Shown here piece by piece: positions 17,054-26,569 of a stretch of DNA of 64,000 bases. Location: positions 57,314 through 121,313 of the forward strand of contig NZ_FOVF01000010.1 of NCBI RefSeq assembly GCF_900115085.1, given 5' to 3'. Each line of letters starts with the position of its first letter. Position 1 is the first letter of the stretch. The notes below the pieces were generated by a model that was given only the letters and a program-made list of their open reading frames with translations, ran no database searches and had not been told where the DNA came from. This DNA comes from Dokdonella immobilis. Its GTDB lineage: Bacteria > Pseudomonadota > Gammaproteobacteria > Xanthomonadales > Rhodanobacteraceae. The position numbers and the translations under genes are program-made.

Positions 17054-18127
17054 CTAATTTCGCGCCGGCGTGTTTTCCGCGAAGTACTCGTGGCTGTCGG
17101 CGTTGGCCACGGCCTTGGCCGGATTGCTCAGGGCCAGGTTGTGCGCGGCGGTCTGTCCATAGGCATTGTCCTTGGTGCTTGCGACCACGTTGAAATGGCT
17201 GGTCTCATGCACGAGCGTACCGGCACGCGAATCCGTTCCCGTATTCGGCGCCGACCAGAATGCGCCGCACAGGTAGACCTTGTACGGCTGGGTCGGATAG
17301 ACGTAGGCATAGGTGCCGCTGTCCGAGCACGAGCAGTTGAAGGTGTAGGCCTGCGATGAGAGTGCGCTGTAGATGTTGTTGAAATGCGTGCGTACGGTCG
17401 AGTAGCGCGAGCTGTTGTAGGTACCGAACCACCAGGTGTAGCGCGAGCCGGTAGTGCCGGCGGTCAGATAGCTCTTCGAGTTGCTGGCATAGGTCACCGA
17501 CGAATTGCGCGCCGTGGCCAGTTGGGTCTGCCGGGTGTTGCTGCAGCTGATGAAGCTGTTGCTGGCGGCCAGAGGAATGACCGGCGTGCGGGACTCTTCG
17601 CTGTCCATGTCGAGGGCGCCCGGCGTGGCATCGGCGAACACGCTGGTCGAGCCGCGACTCAGGTCGAACGCGCCGAGTCCGGCCGCGACCCCGCCGCGCT
17701 CCGCCTGCATGACTTCACGGATGACCTCGCTGGCGCTGCGCGCATAGCTGACCTGGTACTGGCCGCCGGCCCGCATGTCGTAGAACGCACTGAGGTCGAC
17801 CACCGCGTTCAGGCTCTCGCCGGGCTTCAGCTCGATGAAATCCTGCGCCCTCGGAGCCACCCGCTTGTACAGGGGGCCGACATAGTCGACCGGCTTGCCA
17901 TTCTGGCGGACGTCGAACAGGTCGTTGGTGACGCCGTCGAGCGGCGTCTGCCAGCGCAGGACGTGGACCGTGCTCGTACTCTGGTTGATCAGGCTGTAGC
18001 TGATGGTGGCATCCGCGCCGTTCTGGTCGGATGGCGTCAGGGCGATTTCAAGACCGGCGGAATACGCCGCCGACGTTCCCACGATACCCACGGCAAACAC
18101 AACAAAACCCACGAAGAGCTTGTGCAT
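17054..18127 (-). CDS. secreted M35 (aspzincin) metalloendopeptidase
   Basis: A 357-residue secreted protease of the deuterolysin/peptidyl-Lys metalloendopeptidase type. It has a signal peptide (FVGFVVFAVGIVGTSAAYSA), an N-terminal propeptide-like beta domain (about 25-190), and a C-terminal catalytic domain starting near FISCSNTRQTQLATARN. The zinc ligands are H307 and H311 with catalytic E308 in LVHETSHF, and D320 in STKDNAYGQ, nine residues after the second His as in family M35. Cys pairs in NCSCSD and YLCGAFW fit the known disulfides. A plausible promoter lies at 18194-18222. It is the first of three secreted or periplasmic peptidases in a row. Confidence 0.92.
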   Translation of the reverse strand: MHKLFVGFVVFAVGIVGTSAAYSAGLEIALTPSDQNGADATISYSLINQSTSTVHVLRWQTPLDGVTNDLFDVRQNGKPVDYVGPLYKRVAPRAQDFIELKPGESLNAVVDLSAFYDMRAGGQYQVSYARSASEVIREVMQAERGGVAAGLGAFDLSRGSTSVFADATPGALDMDSEESRTPVIPLAASNSFISCSNTRQTQLATARNSSVTYASNSKSYLTAGTTGSRYTWWFGTYNSSRYSTVRTHFNNIYSALSSQAYTFNCSCSDSGTYAYVYPTQPYKVYLCGAFWSAPNTGTDSRAGTLVHETSHFNVVASTKDNAYGQTAAHNLALSNPAKAVANADSHEYFAENTPARN

Positions 18128-18193
18128 GTCATACCTCGATGCTGAGTAGTCGCCCCTCCCCAGGGACGAGCGCCACGGACGTGACGCGGGCCG

Positions 18194-18222
18194 AGCATAT
18201 GCCTGCCTATAGGTCTATACAA
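18194..18222 (-). promoter_or_regulatory. candidate sigma-70 promoter for the M35 protease gene
   Basis: Read on the minus strand: TTGTAT, a 17-base spacer, then TATGCT, located about 70 bases before the start codon, in a locally AT-rich patch. Spacing is ideal; the -35 hexamer matches four of six bases. Confidence 0.45.
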
Positions 18223-18325
18223 GTAGATCGATCACGTTCCGGCGCCGATATCTCCGGCTGCGGTCCGGAACCCCGCGGCGATGCCGTCGCGCCGCGGCAT
18301 CGCCTCGCCGGAGCAGCGCGCCGAC

Positions 18326-21300
18326 TCAGCGCATGTCGACCGGTGCCTTGACCGGGTCCGCCGGTCGCGCGGGCAGGGCGACCGGTTCGGCGGCGATCTG
18401 CTTGCGGATCTCGACGATGGCACGGTCGAGTTGCGGGTCGCGGCCGGCCAGCGCCGATGCCACGTCGAACTCGACTTCGATGTCGGGATCGACGCCATGG
18501 CCCTCGATCGCCCACTGGCCGTTGGTGTCGGCGGTGGCGAACTGCGGCACGTTGGTGGTGCCGCCGTCGATCAGCGGACCCCAGTCGTTAATGCCGACCA
18601 CGCCGCCCCAGGTCCGCGTGCCGATCAGCGGGCCCAGTTTCGCCTGCTTGAACATGTACGAGAAGATATCGCCGTCGGAGGCCGTGGTGCCGTTGCAGAG
18701 CGCTGCCAGGTGCCCGATGAATGTCTGCTGCGGATAGGTTCCGATGAGGTCCGAGCCGCGGCCGTAGTCGAGGCCGAGCAGCTTTCGCGAGAGGCGTTCG
18801 ATGATCATCGACGAGACGTTGCCGCCGCCGTTGTCGCGCACGTCGACGACGAGACCCTGCTTGCGCAATTGCGGGTAGAACCACTTGATGAACTCACGGA
18901 TGCCGTCGCCACCCATGTCGGGAATGTGCAGGTAGCCGATCGTGCCATTGCTGGCCTTGGCCACGTATTCACGGTTGGCGGTGGTCCAGGCGTAGTAGTT
19001 CAGTTCCGCCTCGCTGTCGACCGGATCGACCAGCACGGTCCTGGCACCGTCCAGGCTTGCGCGTGAGTTCACGGTCAGCTGGATCAGCTGGCCCTTGGGC
19101 GAACGCAGCAGGCGATAAGGATTGTCGGTGCCGGCCAGTGGCTGGCCGTTGATCGCGAGCAGGAAATCACCCTCGTGGGCGTCGACGCCGACTTCGGTCA
19201 GCGGCGAGCGGTAGCGTTCCTCGTCGTTCTCTCCGCGCAGGATCTTCGCGATCCGGTAGCGGCCGCTGGGCGAGTCGAGTTCGAAGCGCGCGCCAAGCAG
19301 GCCGACGTGCGGTCGGTCGGGCAGGCCGAGGTCGCCGCCACTGACGTAGGCGTGCGAGCTCGACAGTTCGGCGACCATCTGGCCGAGCAGGTAGTTCAGG
19401 TCGCTGCGGTCGCCGACATCAGCCAGTTTCGGCTCGTACTTGGCGCGGATCGCGTCCCAATCGTAGCCATGCATGTTCTGCACGTAATAGTGGTCGCGAT
19501 AGCGACGCCAGACTTCGCGGAAGATCTCGGCATACTCGGCTTTCGGGTCGACCTGGGCGAAGAGTCCGTCAAGTTTGATGTCCTTCGGCTCGGGCTTGGA
19601 CTCGCCGGGATCCAGGCGCTTGTAATCCTTGCCGCTCTTCACGAGCACGGTCGATCCGTCGGCGGAAAGGGCCAGTTCCTCGAGGCCCTTGAAGATTTCC
19701 TTCGACTCGCGGTCCTCGAACGACCACGCCATCAGGCGCGGCTTGTTCTCGCTCTCGCGACCATAGTAGAAGGCATCGCTGACCACATAGAGCAGAGCCT
19801 TCGACGTGACCGCGATCCACTGCAGGTTGTCGGGCTCGATCGGCGCGCGCACGAGACGGCTGTCGATGCCCTCGAAGCTGATGCGGTCGTCGACGCTCGC
19901 CGGCTCCGGCTTCTTCGATTCCTTTTCATCACTGTCCTTCTTGCCGGGCTTTGCCGAATCCGCGCTCGCGCTGTCGTTGCGCGGTGCGAACGGATTGGCG
20001 ACATCGGGGCGCAGGGTCAGTGCAAACAGGCCGGCGCTGCGATTGCTGGCGAAATTCCATTCGACGCCCGAGATCTGCGGGGCCCATTCGCGGTCACCGA
20101 TGAAGAACAGCAGCTTGCCGTCCGGTGAGAATGCCGGTGCATAGCCATTGGAGAGGGGATCGCCGACCGGGTAGTTGGTCTTCCCCGAGACATCGTAGAT
20201 GCGCAGCTGGGTCAGGTTCGAATCCGGGTTGGTCACGGTGTAGGCGAGGTAGTGACCACCCGGCGACCAGGCGTGGTCGCGACGGGAGAAACCCGGATCG
20301 TCGGCGACCAGCGTGCTCGTTCCACCACTGGCGGCCACCAGGTGCAGGCGGCTTTCGTTGTCGACATAGGCAATGCGCGATCCGTCCGGCGACCAGCGCG
20401 GTGCATAGAGGCGTCCGAAATTCTCCCGGCTCAGCTGGCGCGCGGCGCCGCCATCGGCATCGCGCACCCAGATCGCATCTTCGCCGCTCTCGTCCGACAC
20501 ATAGGCGACGCGTTTGCCGTCCGCGGACCAGGCCACCTCGCGTTCGTGGGCGCCCGGCGTATGGGTCAGATCGAGGGTCAGGCCATGTTCCATCGGTACG
20601 CTGAAGACTTCGCCGCGGGCGACGAAGGCGGCGCGCTTGCCGTTCGGGCTGAGCGCGAAGTCCTCGATGAAATCGCGCACGCTGCGCGTGCCGGCATGGC
20701 GCGGCACCAGATCGCTGGGCACGCTGATGTCGAGCGCATTGTCGCGGTTGGTGGATGTGTCATAGAGGTGCAGCGAACCGTCGACTTCGAAGACGATCTG
20801 GCTCTTGCCATCGGAGCCGGCCCAGCGCGCATCCTGGCCCTTGTAGTCGGTCAGCTGGCGGGTTTCACCGCTGCCGATATCGAAACGGTACAGGTTCAGG
20901 TGTTCGCCACGGTCGGATAGGAAATAGATCGCATTGCCGATCCACATCGGGTCGCGATCGGTGTGCTGGTCGGCGGTGATGTTGCGCGCCGTGCGAGCGG
21001 CGACGTCGTAGATGTAGAGATCCTGGGCCCAGCCGCCGACGTAGCGGTTCCAGGTGCGGTAGTCGCGGAACTTCGGCGAGTAGACGATCTGCTTGCCGTC
21101 GGGCGAGTACTCGCCGCTGCCGGCGGTCGGCATCGGCAGGGCGGTCGGCAAGCCGCCGGCTACGGAGACCTGGAACAGTTTCGGGTTCGAGATGCCGACC
21201 GCTTCGCGGGTCGAGCGGAAAACCACGGCGCTGCCGTCCGCGGTCCAGCCATAGACCTGGCTGTCGATGCCCCAGCGCTGCGGCAGTGGCCCGGGCGTCG

Positions 21301-21625
21301 GATACCAGGTCAGCTGGCGCGGCTCGCCGCCACTGGCCGGGATCATGAAGACCTGGTCGTCGCCGCTGTACTGGCCGGTAAAGGCGATCTGGCTGCAGTC
21401 CGGCGAATAGTGCGCAGCCTGCTCGACGCCGGGCCCGGCGGTCAGCCTCACCGCGGTCCCGCCCTGGGTGCCGACAGCCCACAGGTCGCCGGCATAGGTG
21501 AATACGATGCGATTGCCGCAGACATCGGGAAAGCGCAACAGGCCGGTACCGGCCAGCGCGCTGGAGGCCGGCGCCAAGGCACTGGCGAGGACAAGAAAGA
21601 GGGGCAGGATCAGGCGTACGCGCAT
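18326..21625 (-). CDS. tricorn-like S41 protease, secreted
   Basis: A 1099-residue tricorn protease homolog. Order: signal peptide (LILPLFLVLASALAPASSALA), two WD40/PD40-type beta-propellers (about 30-660; repeated SPDGK/ WSPDGSRIAYV units), a helical C1 region with AEIFREVWRRYRDHYYV, a PDZ domain (VDAHEGDFLLAINGQPL) and the C2 serine protease core. The core shows DVRDNGGGNVSSMIIERL and the nucleophile S983 followed by D984 in TTASDGDIF, with GTRTWGGVVGI after it. An insert near 545-570 is rich in Ser/Asp/Lys. Start at 21625 is set by the signal peptide. Predicted to degrade peptides in the periplasm; length agrees with the family. Confidence 0.92.
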   Translation of the reverse strand: MRVRLILPLFLVLASALAPASSALAGTGLLRFPDVCGNRIVFTYAGDLWAVGTQGGTAVRLTAGPGVEQAAHYSPDCSQIAFTGQYSGDDQVFMIPASGGEPRQLTWYPTPGPLPQRWGIDSQVYGWTADGSAVVFRSTREAVGISNPKLFQVSVAGGLPTALPMPTAGSGEYSPDGKQIVYSPKFRDYRTWNRYVGGWAQDLYIYDVAARTARNITADQHTDRDPMWIGNAIYFLSDRGEHLNLYRFDIGSGETRQLTDYKGQDARWAGSDGKSQIVFEVDGSLHLYDTSTNRDNALDISVPSDLVPRHAGTRSVRDFIEDFALSPNGKRAAFVARGEVFSVPMEHGLTLDLTHTPGAHEREVAWSADGKRVAYVSDESGEDAIWVRDADGGAARQLSRENFGRLYAPRWSPDGSRIAYVDNESRLHLVAASGGTSTLVADDPGFSRRDHAWSPGGHYLAYTVTNPDSNLTQLRIYDVSGKTNYPVGDPLSNGYAPAFSPDGKLLFFIGDREWAPQISGVEWNFASNRSAGLFALTLRPDVANPFAPRNDSASADSAKPGKKDSDEKESKKPEPASVDDRISFEGIDSRLVRAPIEPDNLQWIAVTSKALLYVVSDAFYYGRESENKPRLMAWSFEDRESKEIFKGLEELALSADGSTVLVKSGKDYKRLDPGESKPEPKDIKLDGLFAQVDPKAEYAEIFREVWRRYRDHYYVQNMHGYDWDAIRAKYEPKLADVGDRSDLNYLLGQMVAELSSSHAYVSGGDLGLPDRPHVGLLGARFELDSPSGRYRIAKILRGENDEERYRSPLTEVGVDAHEGDFLLAINGQPLAGTDNPYRLLRSPKGQLIQLTVNSRASLDGARTVLVDPVDSEAELNYYAWTTANREYVAKASNGTIGYLHIPDMGGDGIREFIKWFYPQLRKQGLVVDVRDNGGGNVSSMIIERLSRKLLGLDYGRGSDLIGTYPQQTFIGHLAALCNGTTASDGDIFSYMFKQAKLGPLIGTRTWGGVVGINDWGPLIDGGTTNVPQFATADTNGQWAIEGHGVDPDIEVEFDVASALAGRDPQLDRAIVEIRKQIAAEPVALPARPADPVKAPVDMR

Positions 21626-21759
21626 GAGCGACTCCGGTTGAAGGTACAAAAGACGATGGATACACCGTTTGCCGCTTGGATGCCTGCGGCGAAAGTCACG
21701 TTAGCCCGGCAGATGCCAGACGAGCGCCGAGCGTGGCTCTTTTGACGGTGTAGGCCGGT

Positions 21760-22323
21760 TCAGGGGCGATGCCAGCACCAGTGCCAGGGCTCATAGGCGA
21801 TGCCATGGCGGTTGCCGCGCGGATAGGAAAGGGCATAGCCGAAGCGGCGCGCCTCGCGCTGCAGCCAGGCGAACGCCGGCGACTCATCGAACTCTTCCTC
21901 GAGCGCTGCGTAGTCGGGCGTGCTGATGTCGAGGGCACGACCCGAGTGGTGCTCGCTGAAGCCGGGCGCGGCGCTGACGCGCAGGATCTCGTCCATCGAC
22001 AGGCCGCGTTCGAGTTTGCGCTCGATGATGACGAGCTGGTAGGACGCCGAGCGGAATGCCGAGACGACCTGCAGCACGATGCCGTCAGAGGCGGCGGCGC
22101 TGCGCATGCGCTGCCAGGCGCGAGCCGCTCTGGGAGCGAGCCACTGATGGCGGCCATGGATGTCGTCGCCGATAGAGAGCAGTTCGCGCGGCTCGCGGAC
22201 CACGCGCTGACGGTGCTTGCGCCCGTAGTCACGCGGAATGCCGAGGGCAAATGCCGCTTCGATCACGCGCAGGCGCTGCGCAGTGTCGCAGCGGGCCGGC
22301 GGCAGGGGAGACTGGACATGCAT
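21760..22323 (-). CDS. M15 family D-alanyl-D-alanine carboxypeptidase (VanY-like)
   Basis: A 187-residue VanY-type zinc peptidase. Conserved pieces: VVSAFRSASYQ, then the zinc site SEHHSGRALDIS (His and Asp ligands), and the C-terminal EPWHWCW with the third ligand. These cleave the terminal D-Ala of peptidoglycan stem peptides. No signal peptide is evident in this reading, so it may be cytoplasmic or start further upstream than I can support. Same strand as, and 134 bases beyond, the tricorn gene. Confidence 0.88.
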   Translation of the reverse strand: MHVQSPLPPARCDTAQRLRVIEAAFALGIPRDYGRKHRQRVVREPRELLSIGDDIHGRHQWLAPRAARAWQRMRSAAASDGIVLQVVSAFRSASYQLVIIERKLERGLSMDEILRVSAAPGFSEHHSGRALDISTPDYAALEEEFDESPAFAWLQREARRFGYALSYPRGNRHGIAYEPWHWCWHRP

Positions 22324-22395
22324 GCGGCAAGCTTAGCCGAATCGTCCGCATCAACGAACGGGTACTCATGACCTGCAACGGACGTCGAACGTTCA

Positions 22396-22590
22396 CCGTA
22401 GGTTGGCGGTGAGCGCCAGCGAACCCCAACGTTGCCGATTGCGTACGGCAGGAAACCGTTCGGGCACGCGCCGAACGCTAGCCGTTGGGCATCGCTTCGC
22501 TCAGCACCAATCTACGGCGAAATTGACCCGCGCAGGCCGCCGGGCCTGCACCGTAGGTTGGCGGTGAGCCCCAGCGAACCCCAACGTTAC
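22396..22590. repeat. three copies of a GTAGGTTGG-type extragenic palindrome
   Basis: The 340-base gap 22324-22663 has no gene. It holds two direct copies of an element beginning ccgtaggttggcggtgagcg and ending gaaccccaacgtt (22396-22436 and 22551-22590) and an inverted, more diverged copy between them (about 22482-22518, ending accaatctacggcg). The same element recurs as an inverted pair at 35757-35946. Within each unit, gttgg and ccaac can pair. Confidence 0.8.
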
Positions 22591-22663
22591 CCTGCAGCGC
22601 AGGATGGGGTGATCACCAGCGAAACCTTTCGCTGCGAGTTCCGTCGGCAGTGCGCCTCGTCCC

Positions 22664-22846
22664 TCAGCGTGGTTTCTTGAGGAACAGATAGATCGGCCGC
22701 ATCGGGCCTACGTTGAGCGTGCTGACCAGTTCCCAGCCTTTCATGCCCTCGCGGGTCAGCACCTCGTTGAGGGTGTCGGCATCGAAGCTGCCGAGGAAGG
22801 ACGGCTTGATCTCGATGGTCTGGTAACTCCAGTTCTGGTCGGACAT
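22664..22846 (-). CDS. DUF4177 domain protein
   Basis: A 60-residue cytosolic protein, MSDQNWSYQTIEIKPSFLG, with the DUF4177 pattern of an aromatic-rich first strand followed by LNEVLTREGMKGWELVSTLNV and a final strand PIYLFLKKP. Function unknown; the domain often sits beside membrane or stress genes. It follows the ribbon-helix-helix gene by 19 bases and is the last gene of the SPFH operon. Confidence 0.8.
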   Translation of the reverse strand: MSDQNWSYQTIEIKPSFLGSFDADTLNEVLTREGMKGWELVSTLNVGPMRPIYLFLKKPR

Positions 22847-22865
22847 CAGATGGCTCCAGGGTGGT

Positions 22866-23057
22866 TCAATCCGTTTCGTCGGTCTCGATCGCTGGCGGTT
22901 TCGCCGCCGGCTTGATGCGTCCGGCCTTGCGCAGCGCTTCGCGCATGACGTATTCGATCTGCGCGTTGAGCGAGCGCAGATCGTCGTCGGCCCAGCGCTG
23001 CATCGCTTCGAGCACGGCGGCGTTGATGCGCAGCGGATAGGCCTTCTTCTCGCTCAC
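22866..23057 (-). CDS. Arc-like ribbon-helix-helix DNA-binding protein
   Basis: A 63-residue protein. The pattern [20 protein letters not shown] (strand then helix) followed by [21 protein letters not shown] (second helix) fits the Arc/MetJ ribbon-helix-helix fold, including the S-x-N-x-x-I-E turn typical of Arc-family repressors. The tail ([15 protein letters not shown]) is probably disordered. Encoded between the SPFH protein and the DUF4177 protein in one operon. The operon promoter carries two TGATATCA palindromes 11 bases apart, a layout suited to a tetramer of such dimers, so autoregulation is a reasonable inference. Confidence 0.8.
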   Translation of the reverse strand: MSEKKAYPLRINAAVLEAMQRWADDDLRSLNAQIEYVMREALRKAGRIKPAAKPPAIETDETD

Positions 23058-23091
23058 ACCGGTCCTGTCGCGCTGGCCAGGGCAAGATGCA

Positions 23092-23976
23092 TCAGTACAG
23101 CGTCCCTGCGTTCACCACTGGCTGGGTCGCGCGATCGCCGCAGAGCACGACCAGCAGGTTGCTGACCATGGCCGCCTTGCGTTCGTTGTCGAGTTCGACG
23201 ACACCGCGCTGGCTCAGGTGATCGAGGGCGAGCTCGACCATGCCGACCGCACCTTCGACGATGCGCGTGCGTGCGGCGACGATGGCGCTGGCCTGTTGGC
23301 GCTGCAGCATGGCCTGGGCGATTTCCTGGGCGTAGGCGAGGTGGCTGATGCGTGCCTCGACAACCTCGACGCCGGCCTTGGCCAGGCGTTCCTGGATCTC
23401 GTCGCGCAGGTGGGCATTAACCTCCTTGCCGTTGCCGCGCAGCGAAATGCCTTTTTCGTCGTGCGAATCGTAGGAATAGCTGGTCGCCATCTGGCGCAGC
23501 GCCGACTCGGCCTGGATGTGCACGAAGTTCTCGTAGTCGTCGACCATGAACACGGCCTCGGCGGTGTCGATCACCTGCCAGACCACGATCGCGCCGATCT
23601 CGATCGGATTGCCGTCGAGGTCGTTGACCTTGAGCTTGCCCGATTCGAAGTTGCGCACGCGCAGGGAAACCGCGCGTCGTGAGTAGAAGGGATTGGTCCA
23701 GCGCAGGCCCTGCTCGCGCACGCTGCCGGCATAGCGCCCGAAAAGTTGCATGACGCGGCCGACGTTCGGCTGCACGGCGAACAGGCCGCGCAGCAGGAAG
23801 ATGATCAAGCCGAGCACGAGCATCGGCCCGAAGATCTGGCCGAGGCCCGGATCGATGCGGCTCTCGGCAGCCGTGCGCACGGTATCGACGAACCAGGCGG
23901 CGTTGGCGATCAGCGCGGCGATCAGGACCAGCAGGACCGGAATGCCGGGCAGGGAAATGGCGTTGCGTTCGTTCAT
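23092..23976 (-). CDS. SPFH/band 7 membrane protein
   Basis: A 294-residue SPFH (stomatin/prohibitin/flotillin/HflK) protein. Two N-terminal hydrophobic segments ([19 protein letters not shown] and [17 protein letters not shown]) are followed by the SPFH core with [19 protein letters not shown] and the long helical half containing [21 protein letters not shown] and [20 protein letters not shown]. Such proteins build membrane microdomains or scaffold proteases. Ribosome site GGAGATTCG before the ATG at 23976. First gene of an operon with the ribbon-helix-helix and DUF4177 genes. Confidence 0.9.
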   Translation of the reverse strand: MNERNAISLPGIPVLLVLIAALIANAAWFVDTVRTAAESRIDPGLGQIFGPMLVLGLIIFLLRGLFAVQPNVGRVMQLFGRYAGSVREQGLRWTNPFYSRRAVSLRVRNFESGKLKVNDLDGNPIEIGAIVVWQVIDTAEAVFMVDDYENFVHIQAESALRQMATSYSYDSHDEKGISLRGNGKEVNAHLRDEIQERLAKAGVEVVEARISHLAYAQEIAQAMLQRQQASAIVAARTRIVEGAVGMVELALDHLSQRGVVELDNERKAAMVSNLLVVLCGDRATQPVVNAGTLY

Positions 23977-24039
23977 GGCGAATCTCCAGGACGAGCCGTC
24001 GGCGGACGGATCGAAGACCGGTTCATTCCGGCTTGGTGG

Positions 24040-24067
24040 ATGATATCATAGTGATATCAAACTGCAA
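24040..24067 (-). promoter_or_regulatory. SPFH operon promoter overlapped by twin TGATATCA operators
   Basis: On the minus strand: TTGCAG (-35), 16-base spacer, TATCAT (-10), about 65 bases before the SPFH start codon. Two identical 8-base palindromes TGATATCA (24041-24048 and 24052-24059) lie exactly 11 bases apart, centre to centre about one helical turn, one in the spacer and one over the -10. This AT-rich block stands out in GC-rich surroundings. Inferred operator for the operon's own ribbon-helix-helix protein. Confidence 0.65.
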
Positions 24068-24117
24068 CACAGCGCCGCGAGCCGGATCGCAATGGGGATT
24101 CGCTTTGGGCCGGCTGC

Positions 24118-25047
24118 TCAGTGCTCCTGGCCTGCGGCACCCGTTGCCTCGAATCGCAACAGCGGCGCGGGCAGGCGCTCGCCGCTGACCAGGATTGCCG
24201 AGTCATCACGACTGAAGCCGATCGCCTCGGCCTGGGCCATCGGTGGCAGCAGCAGGTGTTGCGGCCGCCTTGCGAAGGCCCGGATCCAGGATTCCTGGCG
24301 ATGACGCGGAAACACCCAGACATCGCGATAGGTCAGGAGCACCGCGGTGCGATTCCGGCTGTCGATGTCGAGGCCGGTCGGCGAGCCGCCAAGGCGCGCC
24401 GCCGGAAAGCGGGCGAGCAGGGCATCGCCACTGGGCTGCGGAATGAAGTCGAGGCTCAGGCGCTTGCGCGCGACCGCGACGACCCGCCCTCCCGGTCCCA
24501 ACGGTACCGAGTAGAGCACCGGCGGTGCGTGCTTGCTGACCAGCAAGACCTCGCGCGCGGCCACGTCGACCGCCATCGCTTCGACGTCGTGCGATCCATC
24601 CGGATAGCGGAAGCGCATGCGCCAGGCCGGCCTGACCGGCTGGGTCAGGCCATTTCCGCTCAAGGCGGGTTCCTCCACGGCGATCAGCTCGTAGTCCTTG
24701 CGCTTGCCCGCGTTGTCGCCGATGTCGCCGATCAGCAGCCAGGCCTTGCCGTCGAGTTCGTAACTGGCGATATCCTCCCAGTCGACCGCGCGCACGCCGT
24801 CAATGCGCAATCGACCGCGGCGCTGGCCCGTTTCATCGATGGCGTCGAGGCGTGCTGGTCGCGGTGCGTCGTTGTGGATCCAGAACACGCCTGCGCTGCG
24901 ACGCGACGCCGCGATCCCGCTGATCTCGTCGAGATCGGCCTCGGTGATCAGTGCGGAGAGGCTGGCCGGGGCGAACGGCGCCGGCGCGAAATCCTGCGCG
25001 AGGGCGCATGCGCAGAGCAGGCATGGCAGGCAGCCCCAGAGCTTCAT
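24118..25047 (-). CDS. secreted beta-propeller-like protein of unknown function
   Basis: A 309-residue protein with a short signal peptide (LWGCLPCLLCACALAQD). The body begins ITEADLDEISGIAASRR, then FWIHNDAP, DWEDIASYELDGKAWLLIGD, DGSHDVEAMAVDVAAREVLLV and SPTGLDIDSRNRTAVLLTY; this recurring pattern of short hydrophobic strands with acidic turns suggests a five- or six-bladed propeller like those of SdiA-regulated or esterase-like phytase proteins, but I do not recognise a precise family. The stop of the upstream transglutaminase gene overlaps its ATG by 4 bases, so they are co-translated. Confidence 0.7.
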   Translation of the reverse strand: MKLWGCLPCLLCACALAQDFAPAPFAPASLSALITEADLDEISGIAASRRSAGVFWIHNDAPRPARLDAIDETGQRRGRLRIDGVRAVDWEDIASYELDGKAWLLIGDIGDNAGKRKDYELIAVEEPALSGNGLTQPVRPAWRMRFRYPDGSHDVEAMAVDVAAREVLLVSKHAPPVLYSVPLGPGGRVVAVARKRLSLDFIPQPSGDALLARFPAARLGGSPTGLDIDSRNRTAVLLTYRDVWVFPRHRQESWIRAFARRPQHLLLPPMAQAEAIGFSRDDSAILVSGERLPAPLLRFEATGAAGQEH

Positions 25048-26483
25048 TCGGGGCGGGACAGGGCCAGCGAGTCGACGCGCTTGAGTTCGGTACGGCCGAG
25101 CAGGTCGAGACCCTGGTAGAAGCGCCAGGGATCGCCGTCACCGGTCGAGAAGGCGATGTGTCCGGCATCGAAGCCGCCGAGCGCGGCATCGAAGCTTTGC
25201 CAGCGACCATCGATCCAGGCCTGCATCCAGGCATGCGGCACGAATACCTCGCGTTCGCCGGCAAATCCCGGTGCGTAGGCAAGTCCGTCGACGACGCGCG
25301 TGGCGATGCCGATGGCCCGGCCCAGCGCAGCGAGCAATACCGCGTGTTCGGTGCAGTCGCCTTCCGGCTTGCGCGCGACCTGCAAGGCCGAGGCGTAACC
25401 GACGCCGAGGGTCTTGTCGGAGATGAACTGGCGAACGAATGCTTCGAGCGCACGCATGCGCTCCTCGTGGCCCTGCACGCCTTCGGTGGCCCGGGTCGCC
25501 AGGGCGACGATTTCCGGGGCGGTACTCTGCAGCCAGTCGTTGGGCGCATAGTCGGATGGTTTCGGCGCGTCGCCGTGGCCCGGTCGAGCCTTGCGCCAGA
25601 CCTCGACGATCAGGTTGCGGCCGCTGCGGCGCACGCTCTGCTCGGATGTCTCGGGAATCTGCAGCGGTGCGTCATGGTTGCGCGGCATGATCGTGTAGCG
25701 CAGTCCCATGCCCAGTTCGCGCCGCCCGAGTTCGCGCGGCGAGCGCATCAGGGTGTGCTCGAACACGTTCGAGCTCTGGTTCGGTGCGGTCGCGCAGGCC
25801 TTGTCGCAGGCGAGCAGGGTCAGGTCCACGCCGATCGCCGGCATGGTCAGCTTGTGCACGTCGCGCTCCTCGTCGACCCAGGCCGTATTGGCCACCGGCG
25901 TGCCGGCAAACGCGAACACCTGGTCGATCCGATGCAGGGACAGCGGGCCGCCGGGCAGGCTGACCGTCTCGCGCTCGCCGATCGTCGTCGTCACCTCGAT
26001 CGCATCGAGGCTCGAAGGCTGGAATGAAAGATCGCGATAGGTCCGACCGCTCTGCAGGGGCACGCGCAGGCTGGCCAGGCGCAGCCCTTCGGCGAGCAGG
26101 GCGCCACTCGGCCAGGGCATCTCGCGTTCCTGCCAGCTGCCGTCGTTGTTGACGCGCACATGCAACTGCGCGCCCTCGATGCGGCCCTCGACCCGGTTCT
26201 CATTGCCGCTCAGGCGAGTCGACGCGGCGAACGCCAGCGGCTTGCCGTCGCGGGTCTCCTCGCTGGATTCGCTGCTGCCCATGGCGATCGGCGTACCGGC
26301 CCGGTCGAATTCGATCTGCAGTGTCTGCCGGGTCCTGACCACGTCGCCTTCGACGATGCGCGAACTCTCGAAGCTGCCGATCTTGCGGCCGTCGAGCAGC
26401 ACGCTGAACCATTGGTCCTGCGCAGGCCTGGCCTGGGCGAACAGCGGAAGCAGCAGGGCGGCGACAATGGCGAAACGGAACAT
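25044..26483 (-). CDS. secreted transglutaminase-like (papain-fold) protein
   Basis: A 479-residue protein with signal peptide ([17 protein letters not shown]) and an N-terminal beta-rich half starting [16 protein letters not shown], typical of transglutaminase-core proteins of proteobacteria. The C-terminal transglutaminase core has the triad C377 ([20 protein letters not shown]), H417 ([15 protein letters not shown]) and D432 (SFDAALGG). Most such bacterial proteins are proteases or of unknown activity rather than true cross-linkers. Start at 26483 is fixed by the signal peptide. Divergent from purT across 86 bases; coupled downstream to the propeller-like gene. Confidence 0.87.
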   Translation of the reverse strand: MFRFAIVAALLLPLFAQARPAQDQWFSVLLDGRKIGSFESSRIVEGDVVRTRQTLQIEFDRAGTPIAMGSSESSEETRDGKPLAFAASTRLSGNENRVEGRIEGAQLHVRVNNDGSWQEREMPWPSGALLAEGLRLASLRVPLQSGRTYRDLSFQPSSLDAIEVTTTIGERETVSLPGGPLSLHRIDQVFAFAGTPVANTAWVDEERDVHKLTMPAIGVDLTLLACDKACATAPNQSSNVFEHTLMRSPRELGRRELGMGLRYTIMPRNHDAPLQIPETSEQSVRRSGRNLIVEVWRKARPGHGDAPKPSDYAPNDWLQSTAPEIVALATRATEGVQGHEERMRALEAFVRQFISDKTLGVGYASALQVARKPEGDCTEHAVLLAALGRAIGIATRVVDGLAYAPGFAGEREVFVPHAWMQAWIDGRWQSFDAALGGFDAGHIAFSTGDGDPWRFYQGLDLLGRTELKRVDSLALSRPE

Positions 26484-26569
26484 GGGATGGCCCGGGCGGA
26501 AGATGGCCCATTGTGCCGCAGCCGCTACAATTGCGCGCGTCGAACTACGAGCACTCCGGAGCCGCACGA

